Shown piece after piece: positions 7,469 to 19,400 of a stretch of DNA of 48,591 nucleotides. How positions within the stretch are numbered: position 1 is the stretch's first letter; the number at the start of each line of letters is the position of its first letter. A program made the translations under genes and the position numbers. Location: NCBI GenBank assembly GCA_903888345.1, contig CAISTG010000024.1:1-48591 (forward strand), written 5' to 3'. Below the pieces are notes generated by a model. That model did no database searches. It was not told where the DNA came from and was given only the letters and a program-made list of their open reading frames with translations. Source of the stretch: Candidatus Buchananbacteria bacterium (GTDB lineage Bacteria; Patescibacteriota; Patescibacteriia; 2-01-FULL-39-33).

Positions 7469-10400
7469 ATGAATAGAATCAAGCTACAATTAAATCGCCT
7501 CATCACCAAACCAAACTTCTCATTGGTCGGGCTTTTAGTTGTCTTGATTTTCGCTTCAATTATCTTGACGGCTCCAATTACGGCGCAAGCAAAAACTAAT
7601 AATCAATTGGCTAGTGTGACTTCTGTTATAACTAATGGCGTCAATCAAATCGGGAATTGGTTCAGTGGCTTAGCCCAACAAGTACAAACCTATCTAACAC
7701 CAAAAGCAACCCCTATTTATATTCCATATGAGGTGACTAAATATCTACCAGCAACTTCCACTCCACTAGCAGCGACTAATAATAAAGTAACGACTGCTAA
7801 AAAATCAATCGCAACTTCCAAACCAAAGACTATTGTCACCGCCGCTAATGTCACCCAACCTTCAACCTTCATCACCAATAATTATTTCAGCACTAACAAT
7901 GTTGGCTTAAATAGTTATGGCGACAATATACTTGGTGGTACTTTAAGCTTCGCTAGTGGAACGATTATCGATTTCTCCAATACTCATGTCTTCAATTGGC
8001 CTCATACTTATGGCGGTGGAGGATCTATTACTAATGTCACTAACAATTACACTTCAGCCGAAACTGATCCGTGGTTTATGTTAGCTTCATCATCACTCGC
8101 ATATCTTAAAGTAGAGTCTGATCCATTATGGTCACTGGCTTCTACTAGTTTAACTGTAGCTAACTTTGCCACCACAAGTATCTCACAATGGACAAATGAT
8201 GCCGGATATATAACTAGCGTCAGCGCGGAGACTGATCCGTTCTTCATGTCTGCATCTTCATCATTAAATTATTTGAAAGTTGAAACTGATCCTTATTGGA
8301 CCGCTGTTTCTACAACCGTACCATATTTAGCTAGTCAGAATACCTTCACAGCGACTAACACGATTGCTAATTTGATTGTTGGTGGAAAAGTGGGGATTGG
8401 CACTGTTAATCCGGTAGCTAATCTTGTAGTCAATGGCAGCACACTATTTGGTGCGACTTCATTACCAATCAATATTACACCAAATGTGACAATGCAAATC
8501 GTAGCGACTGGTGATGCGACCTTGCAATATTTGCAGATTTTATCTGATTACACTCGATCTGCTGGACTCACCTATAGTTATGATAAATCCAGCAATAATT
8601 TCAGAATATTCTCTGATTATTATGGTGCCGGCACTGAACCAGGACTGGTTATTGGAACTTATAGTAATCAAACAAAACAATTTGTGTTAGCTAAATCTGG
8701 CAATGTTGGTATTGGTACAACGACTCCAAATGCGGTTTTAAATGTATTTGGAGCTACCTCGACATTATTGCGCGTCGCAACATCGACCAATCAAAATATA
8801 TTAGTTGTTGATCAAAATGGTTATTTGGGTATTGGCACGGGATCACCAGCACGACCATTAGATGTTAATGGAACCTCTAGATTTAGAGATGCTATTTATG
8901 TTGGTAACAATGATGATTATGGCTTGTTGAGTTACACTACCGGATATTTCTCAATTCGTGGCCGTGTTAATACTAGTTTGTATTTGGGTTCAAATGATAT
9001 CTTGGGTCAAGTGGTAATTAATAGTGGCAACTTGGCTGTTGGCACAACAACTCCAAATGCCAAGTTTAATATTTATGGCGCTACTTCGACTTTGATGCGT
9101 GTGTCGACTTCGACCAATCAAAATATATTTGTAATTGATGCTAACGGTAATGTCGGTATTAATGGTTTGCCAAGTATTAAATTAGAAGTTTTTGATTCGG
9201 GTGTCGGTGCCAAAGAAGTTGGACGTTTTGCTAATACTAATAGTAGCGGTTCCACTGATGCGGTTTATGTCGGCAACTTCTTGTATACCAATTCCAGCAG
9301 TAATCGCAATGCCGGTTACATGCTGTGGGGCAAGGAGCAATTGTGGGATAACGCCGATAACTCCACCATTGATGCTTATCTCTCATTAAATACGAGAACA
9401 GATAATTCGGTTACTGAAAAATTACGTGTGACTAGCCTTGGTTATGTTGGCATTGGCACCTCAACACCAAATGCTGTCTTAAATATCTTTGGTGCTACCT
9501 CGACTTTATTACGTGTGGCGACTTCGACTAATCAAAATGTTCTTGTTATTGATCCGAATGGTTATGTGGGAATTGGCACTTCAACAATTACTAATAATCT
9601 GACAGTGGCTGGAAGTGGTCGCTTCTCCAATAATTTGTTTGTGGGCACTGATTCAACTTGGGCTTCACCGGATTTATCCGTTGGCAACGTGATTGCTTTT
9701 AGAGATTCAGGAACCCAATCGATCTGGTTTGGTGACGGAGCTCAGGGAGCGAGAAGCGCTATCACGGCTTTAAATGCAGGCACCGATTTATTATTCTTGA
9801 CCGCAGTCGGTAATAATTCCGCTACCGAAAGAATGCGAATTACGGGATCGGGCTATATTGGTATCGGCACAACCACCCCACAATCAATTTTGACAATTCA
9901 AACAACAACAGGTACTCCAGCCCTTAATATTAGTTCATCAAGTGGCGCGACGATGATGTATATGTCAGCCAATGGCAATCTGGGAATTGGCACCTCAAAC
10001 CCAGCTTACAAACTCGATGTTATTGGTGACTTGCAATTGAGTGGAGCAATTTATGGGAATGGACGCATCTGGTGGGGTAATTGGATTAATGCTGGTCCCA
10101 GTGGCTATGGCTACTCGATTAATACAGCCAACCCTTCATTTACTGGATCGGTTCCAAAATTATTTATTGGTGGCTATAATACGCCGGATTCGTATTTAAG
10201 TTCTGGCAACTTCGGTATTGGGACCACCACACCACAATCAACTTTGACAGTCCAAGCAACCTCCGGTGTTGCTGCACTTAATATTGTATCCTCAACTGGA
10301 GCTTCAATGTTGTATTTAGCTAATAGTGGCAATCTTGGAATAGGGACTGTAATTCCTGGAATCACTGGCAGTGGCAGTGCCAGTATAGTAACGGCGGGCA

Positions 10401-13400
10401 ATAAGGTTTTGGATATTGTTGGTGCGCCAGGACAGAGTGCTTTCTTGCGAGTACTTGGCGGACAAGGCGCGACACGAGGTGGATTAATTATTGGTAACGA
10501 TGATTACGGCGGAGTTTATGCAGGAACAGGGAATGGCAATGGTCGATTGGATTATGGTCAGTTCACCTTCAACAATAACAACAATACTTTCACCATCAAT
10601 CAGAATTATCCTTCCGGTTATCTTGGCTTAGGTGCGAATGCACGATCTAGCGATTTGGTAATTCTTGCTTCTAATGCCTTCGTTGGTATTGGCACTAGTT
10701 CACCGAATGCGAACTTGAATATCTTTAGTGGTACTAGCACCTTCAGTACTTTATTGCGAGTAGCAACGACTACCAACCAAAATATTTTTGTTATCAATAA
10801 TAATGGCAATATTGGAATTGGCACCAGTACCCCAAGCGCAAAACTTGAAGTATATGGAACTGACAATATGATCAAAGTGACTTATGACTCCGGCAATTAT
10901 TCTTCAATTAGAGTGTCTTCAAATGGAAGCATGTTCTTTGGTGTCGGCGGAAATGATATGTTCCAAATTGGAGCTGGCTATGTGCAAGGGAACACTGGAG
11001 CCTCAGGAATTCCGAGATTGAATTTAAGCACAACTGGTTCGACAACCCCGATTTATGTTAATAACACTGATACCGACACCGGTATGGGTATGGCGGGTAA
11101 TAATATTGTATCTTTGATTGCTGGCGGACTAAATGTGCTTAATGCAAATTCATCCGGCTATGTTGGTATCGGCACATTAAATCCAACTGCGGCCCTCACA
11201 GTAAATGGCAAAGCATTATTTGGTGGTGAAACTGATACAACTTATGCTGTTGGAATTAAAGGCAGCTTGAATGTTAATGGTGGTGGGATTGGAAGTGGTT
11301 ACAGTAATTTCCATATGGACACCTTTACTTATGGCGGAAGTTTTGTGGTTGATGGCGGATCGAGCGGAAATACATTATATATGTCGCCTGGTAGCGGTCT
11401 CACTTCATTCCAATACACAGGAATTAATTCTTCAATTCAAGTTGCTGATAGTGCAAATAATGCCAAAGTAAAGTTTAGCTCAAATGGTGACAGCTATATT
11501 ATGGGAGGTAATCTCGCAATTGGAACATCAACACCAGTCGCGATTACTGGAACGGGTGGAGCTTTATTACAACTCAATAATGCCAGTGGCGTCGGCACAA
11601 TAAAAATTGGTGAAGCCGGCAGTAATCCGGATCTGACAGTTTCTAATTCTGGTTATCTTTCTGCACCTGCCAATCATGCCTTTATTATCACTCGTGGCGC
11701 TTATCCAAGAGAATTACGAATTGGCATTGGCGATGATACAGGAAATAGCGTTTTGTCTTTCTATACTGGCACTAACCCAAGCGAACGCATGAGAATTATT
11801 AATAACGGCAATGTCGGTATAAACACCTCAACTCCAGCCGCACTAATTAATACCTCATTAACTGATAATGCAGCTACACAGTTACTCATGAATAGATTGG
11901 GTAGCACACTCGCGGCAACTGCGTTTGATTTCAACAGTGGTTATTCTCGTTTAGGAGTTATGAATGATTTCAGGTTAATGACAGGAATTGATACTTTGGG
12001 CAATTTTGCTTCCTCTACGGTTCGACTCACAGTACTTGCTTCAAATGGCAATATTGGAATTGGTACTACTAACCCGTCTAGTCAATTGTCTCTTAATAGT
12101 CAAATTACCGCCTCAGTTGGTAATTATTCTACTTTGGCTTCAACTCAAAATATTTTAAATAGCTATTATACTGGCAGTGGTGATTTATACACTAGATATT
12201 TTGATATTGCTGCTCTGGGTAATCCAGACGGAACAAATGGGGGAAGTGTCATTCGCTTCTTGACTAATCCGGTTACTGTCTCAGCGCAAGCAGTTGAACG
12301 AATGAGGATTGCGCCTAATGGTAATATCGGTATTGGTACCAGCAACCCTGCTTATCCATTGCAAGTTGTTGGCGGTATCGAAGTTGGAGCAAACAATGTT
12401 GAAAATCATGCCAATCCATCACAACTTATTTTTGGTAATTATCAGACAAGTGGTTCGACTTGGCCACAGTTTATCTTCAATGGTCCGAGTGCTTGGATGG
12501 GACTGGGTCAACTAACGACAAGTGGAAATAATTTGAGGCTAGGTGCCACACAAGTACCTGGAGCTGCTTGGAGTTCGTTTGGCACCTATGCGTTCAATTT
12601 GGCAATCGATGGTGGATTAAGTGTCGGAACCTCTACGACGTCTTCCGCACTTTCAGTACAGGCTGCGTCGGGAGTTTCTGCATTTAATGTCATCTCCTCT
12701 ACTGGAGCTTCGATGTTTACAATTAATAGTAATGGAAATTTGATAGCTAGTGGAAACATAAATGTGGCTGATGGAACCGTTGCTGCGCCAGGAATTTCTT
12801 TTGGTGGCGCATCGGGAGGCAGCAATAGTGGATTCTTTATGTATCCATCAACCAGAACAGGTATTATGCCGGTTGTTAATGGTGTGTATGCTGGACCTGG
12901 TTTTGCAGGAAATGGACTTAGATTTAACTCTGGAGGAGTAGCAACATGGTCAAGTAGCGGTAATCCTTTTGCCGCAGTTGATGATATTGGAATTGCGCGA
13001 GATTCAGCTGGTGTTTTAAAAGTTACTAATGCGTCAACTGGGTTTGGTACCTTAATTGCAGGGGTGATTGGTATTGGCACCACAACTCCGGCATATCCTT
13101 TACATGTCAGCACAATCAATAGTACTGATGCCAATGTTTTGACTCCAATATTAAATTTAACATCATATAATTCTGTTCAATCTCGAACTGAAGATTTCCA
13201 AATCCAGGTTGGCTCTGGACCAACTCGAGCAGCAAAATTTGTGCAATATGATAATGGAATTGCTTATTCAAATATCTTGTTTAATATTAATCGTTTATCG
13301 TTTACTGCCGGTGCATTTGCTGGTCTGTCGTATATTGATTTTAATGCAAATGGTTCGGAAAAGATGAGAATAGATACTAACGGTAATGTCGGTATTGGCA

Positions 13401-16400
13401 CGGCGAGTCCATTAAGTCCTTTGCATGTTTATGGGATTAAGCATGATATTCCAAGTGCTCCCGCATCTGGTAATTCAATATTTAGGATAGAAAGTAACTC
13501 AACGGCGGTATTGGATTTTGGATCACAGAGTTCATATCCATATGGAATGTGGTTGCAGTCTTGGGATAGGGGAACAGTTGATTATAAATATCCAATATTG
13601 CTGAATCCGGTTGGAGGTAATGTAGGAATTGGTACCACCACTCCAATTGCGACACTAACAGTCCAAGGAACTTCCTCAAATCCATTATTACATATTACAA
13701 CCTCATCAACTGCTTCGGCTTTGTATGTGGCTAATAATGGGAATGTCGGAATTGGAACAATGTCGCCTAGTGATACTTTACAAATTTCTGGTGTCAGCGC
13801 TGGTTTGACTATTGCGGGAACGGACAGTTCCAATGATTATATTACTATAAACGCTCCGTATTCTGCAGGAATTGTTGTTAATAGAGGTAACACGACTAGT
13901 TATGGTTATACCAAATATCAGACAGCTTCTGTGGCTGGATGGGCAACAGGTTACGCCTATAATGGCGCAACACCTGATAGTGGTTTTGCGATATCGACAG
14001 CCGGAACTTTGGCAACAGCAAAATTGTATGTTGATACTTCTGGCAACGTCGGTATTGGTACAACGTCTCCGGCGTATAAATTGGATGTAGCAGGACAGGT
14101 TAATATCGTATCATCGGTTTATGCGCCATTAAATATCACAAGAAATACAGCCAATGGTTCTGGTTCTGTTTGGGGAGCGCAAAAGTTTATTTTGAATCAA
14201 GCCGACAATTCTCAAAGTGGTCCAGGGACTTATTACATGGCCAACAACTCTGCTGGTGCAACGACTTTCATTGGTATGTTTGGTGGTTATATGTCAACCG
14301 TCACTGCTGGATCAGAAATTGGTCAACTTGTATTTGGTGCTGCTTATCATGGCGTGGATCCGGGAGCTAATAAACATCTGACAATTACCGCGACTGGTGC
14401 AAGTACTGGTGATGTCTCAATTCCAAACGGCAATCTATTTGTTCCGACAGGCAATTTGAGTGTTGGCACTACGACGCAATTGGCGAGAATTTCTGTTCAA
14501 GCGGCTCCTGGAGTTTCGGCTATTAATATTGCTTCCTCAACCGGCGCTTCAATGTTTACAGTAATGCCTAATGGCTATGTTGGTATTGGTACAACAAATC
14601 CATTATATAATTTTGTCTTAGCCTCCTCGAGCTCGATACCTTCCACTATTGTGACCCAAGGTAATGGATCAAATTGGATTTTTGCAAATAGTGCTGGTGC
14701 GCCTTCAGGACAAATTTATATTACTGGAACAAATAGTTATTTTGATTATCTTGGGGCAATGAATTTTAGAGCAGGCTATAATGGCACAACAAAAGTTAGT
14801 TGGGATAGTGCTGGAAATGTGACTCAAGCAGGAAATCTAACTGTTCAAGGGGTGGGCAACACATCGTTTGCGGGCAATGTTATTATCGGTACCACGAGCT
14901 TAAGTCAATTGTTTGAAGTCTATGGCGATGCTACAAGATTCCAAGTTGCCGCGACTAGGGGAGTATATGTCAATAATGAGCTTAATGGAGGAACCGTTGC
15001 CGCAGCTAGTGATCTATATATTGGCTATCGCAATAGCAATAATTTCATCGATATCAAGCGAGGTAGTTTGAGGGTTGATACTAATGGTAATGTTGGAATA
15101 AACTCAACTACTCCTTCAGCAATGTTGTCCGTTTTGGGTACTTCAACTTATCCATTATTAAACCTTGTCACATCTTCGTCTGCATCATCACTGTATGTTG
15201 CCAGCAACGGCTATGTGGGAATTGGTACCGCTACTCCAGGCAATAAATTACATATCGCAGCTGCCGATACTGAAGGAATTACAATTGTGTCACCTTCAGC
15301 CACTGCATATTACTATTCACGTTATACGGATGTTTATTCCAGCGACTACACCTTTAATACTCATAACGCCAAAAATATCGGGTTTAATCCGCAGGATGGC
15401 GGCAAGATCTTCTTTGGCAGCAATGTGGCCGCGGCGAAAATGTTGATTGAGACCAATACTGGCAATGTCGGAATCGGCACCTACACACCTGGCGCCATGT
15501 TGGCAATTGTTGGCACCTCAACTTATCCGTTATTGAACTTAACCACCTCATCCACTGGTCAGTCGCTATATGTAGCTAATAATGGGTTTGTCGGCATTGG
15601 TAATTCTAATCCGAATTTCATTTTTGATGTTGCTGAAACTAAGACTGGTGGTACTCCTGGGGCGAAACCAATGGCGCAGTTTGTTATGAATGTTAATAAT
15701 TCTGTCGACTTTACAGGTTGGGCACCAGAAGCCTTCTTGGCTCGGGCCAATAATTCCGGAGCCGGTGGCGTATCAAATGTCATAACTGGATTTGAGGCAA
15801 TAGTGGCGCAACAAGGATCTGGATTAATTAATAGTGCGCGAGGATTCAGTGCTCAGATTCAAAATAACTCTGCCACTGGAGTTATAACAAATGCCAAGAC
15901 GGCCGAATTGAATATTCCATACTTTGGTTCGACTGGAAGTATTATTAATCAATACGGTTTGTACGTTCAAAATCAGGGCAATGCTCAAGTGACCAACTCT
16001 TATGGTATATATTTGACTAATCAAACAGGTGCAACCACAACTTACTCAATCTATTCCGTTGGTGGTAACAATTATTTGGGTGGCAATTTGGGAATTGGAA
16101 CAACTACTCCAGCGGTCAAACTTTCTGTGGTTGGTGATTCATATTTTGGTGGCAATCTAGCTGTCACAGGTAAAGCGTCTTTTGGTGGCGCGACTTATGG
16201 AATATCGTTGAATAATAATGAGATAAATACTGGCTTCAACAATAATGCCAATGATGCGCTGTATCTCAATTATCGTGGTTACGCCGATGGTACTACTCAG
16301 TTCAGAGATTTGTGGGTTGGCGATGGTAAGAATCATAATTTGTTATTTGTTGATGGCAGTACTGGTAATATCGGTATTGGCACCACCACACCACAAGCAA

Positions 16401-19400
16401 CTTTGACGGTGCAAGCAACTTCAAGTTCGGTTGCATTAAATGTTGCTTCATCTACTGGCACTTCGATGTTTATGGTCGCGACTAATGGCAATGTGGGAAT
16501 TGCTACAGCAAATCCAACCTACAATTTGGATATTGCAGCTTCTGGTCCAGGTTATAACCAATTAGCTATTAGCAGTGGAGGCATGAAATCATATTTGACT
16601 GGTGGTGATGGTAGCGCTGGATGGTCAATTAATAGACGTCCTTCCGATGGTGTTTTCTTCGATACGAATAAGACCAACGCGGGTATTACTCTATCAACAG
16701 CTGATTCAAACTCATTTATTTCATTCTCAACTGCAAATACTAATAATGCTCTAGCAACAGAGAGAATGCGAATTGATAAAAATGGATATGTGGGTATTGG
16801 TACGACTGGAGCTGGATATTTGACTGATATCGTCGGTGGAGCTGATGGAACCGATACGACTTTATTGCAGATACGTTCAAATTATATTTCCAACAACACT
16901 GCCGCCTCGATTAGTTTCTTAAATAGTACTTCTGATAATGCTTCAAATGGTCGAGCGATTATTACTGCAGTAAGAACAAATGCTTTAGCGTCTGGTGATA
17001 CTGATTTATTATTCAAGACAACTCCTGGAGGAGGAGCACCGACAGAACGTCTAAGAGTTAGCGCTTATGGAAATATCGGCATTGGCACCTCGACACCTTT
17101 GGCACTTTTACATTTAGGATCAGACTCGGGCGTAGCCACTAGCGGAATTCAATTTGGCAGTGATGTCAATTTGTATCGCTCGGGCGCTAACACACTTTAT
17201 ACTCCCGACACATTAATTACCGGCTCGACACTTCAGGGATCAAACATTGTTGCACAGTCAGCTATTAATTCTTCAATATTCAGAGCGGGAGCAGATAATG
17301 TGACGATGGCACTGCAAACAATTAGATCATTTAATGTCGCAGGAACAAACGTCAGTGTTTCACCAGCAACGACGACTAATAGCGCCGGAGTGGTTACTAC
17401 CTTTGCAATATCTCCAATCTATAATCAAATAGGAACGGCAGGTGCGACTGACTTATTAATTAACCGCACGGAGGCTGGTTTGGGAAGTGGTCCGCAATAT
17501 TTGATCGATGCTCAAGTTGGTGGAACAAGCAAGTTTGTGTTGACTAATAGCGGTTATGTCGGGATTGGGACAACAAGTCCGGTTACAAGTTTACAAATAA
17601 CTGCTGATAAGGCAAACACTGGAAGCTTAAATTCGCCCCAAATGATCATAAATGGAACCTCAGTATCTACGAGACAACTACGACTTGGCATGAATACAAC
17701 AGATAATTTTGGTTGGATTGAAAGCACAAACTATGGACTTAATTCTCAGAATTTAGTTTTACAACCATATAGTGGCAATGTCGGCATCGGCACCACAACG
17801 CCTAGTGAAAAATTACAAGTTTATGGTGGTGTCTTAAAGTTAGACGATGGTGTTGTTGATCGACATGGCGCGGTTATCAAAGACGGCTATGGCAATGTGA
17901 CTTTTAGAGGAATCCATGGAAATTATTATTGGGGTGACAATCCGGCCAACACTACTTCATTCCAAGTTGGTGCTACTGGAGATAATATCGTTTTCACCAC
18001 TGCACAATCCACAATAGCACCGAGAATAATGATGCACACCACTGGTTTCCAAGTTAATGGAGGTGATTATACAACTGCTGCTCCAACTGGATTGTTTGAG
18101 GTGACAAATGGTACGACAAAAATATTTGATATCCTATCGTCTGGTAATGTCGGTATCGGAACAACCTCGCCAATCTCAACTCTTTCAGTCAAAGGTACAG
18201 CTGGAACTAATCCGTTTACTATTACTTCTTCCACTGATGCTTCGATGCTTACAATTTTGCAAAATGGCAATGTGGGAATTGGAATGAGTAATCCCAGCAA
18301 GACGCTAGATATTAATGGGACTTTACAAACTAACAATACTGCCTATTTTGTTAATGTTGGCTATTTAGATTCTCAAAATCTGGGTCTCGCTGTTAATGGC
18401 TTTGGTATCTATTCTAATTCTGGTCGAGCTATTTCGTTTAATCCTGGCGGATTACAAAGTATGGTTATTAGGGAAATAACTGGCAACATCGGAATCGGCA
18501 CCACCACTCCAGTTTCAAAGTTAGATGTGTTTGGTGATATTAATATTTCTGCTGGCAGCAACTATAAGTATAACGGCGTAAATATTATGTCAGCTAGTAC
18601 GACGTTAACCAATTATTTCTTCGGTGGCGCTGGTAATACGACTATGACTGGTAGTAGAAATACGGGCCTTGGTTATCAGAATTTACTCAATAATACTTCT
18701 GGTTCTTATAATGTTGTCAGCGGGTATGTCAGTATGAGTCAAAATACTTCCGGTTCTAGCAATGTAGCCAATGGTTATGCAGTACTTTCAAATAACTCAG
18801 GGGGATCATATAACACCGCCGAAGGTTATCGCGCCTTAAGGTTTAGTGTTAATGGTCAAGGAATGACAGCGGTCGGTTACCAGGCCGGTGTTGCGTATTA
18901 TGATTTTGTTGACACCAATTCTGTGAACGATAATTACGGAACCTTTATTGGTATGTATGCTTCCCGCGATAGTAATGTTGCCTCAACTACAGTTATAAAT
19001 AAATCGACGGCAATTGGCTATAACGCCAAGGTTGGTGGTTCAAATATGATGGCTCTTGGTGGCATTGGAGTAGACGCGGTGTTGGTTGGTATTGGCACCT
19101 CCACCCCACAAGCAGTTTTGACGGTCCAAGGATCTTCAACTGTTCCCGCGTTATTGGTTGCTTCAACAACCGGAAGTTCGATGTTTACGGTGGCGGCGAA
19201 TGGAAATGTCGGTATAGGTACGGCGAGTCCGGTAGCTAAATTTGAAGTTAATGGGACGATTTTAGGGCAAGGCTTAAAGGATACGGCAAATAATGCTCCA
19301 AATACTTTCAGTAATGCTGATTTTGCTACTTACTATGGAACCGCATCAAATTGGGGAGGCATCGGAGGTTATAATAGTGGAGCTACTTGGTTGCGAGGTG

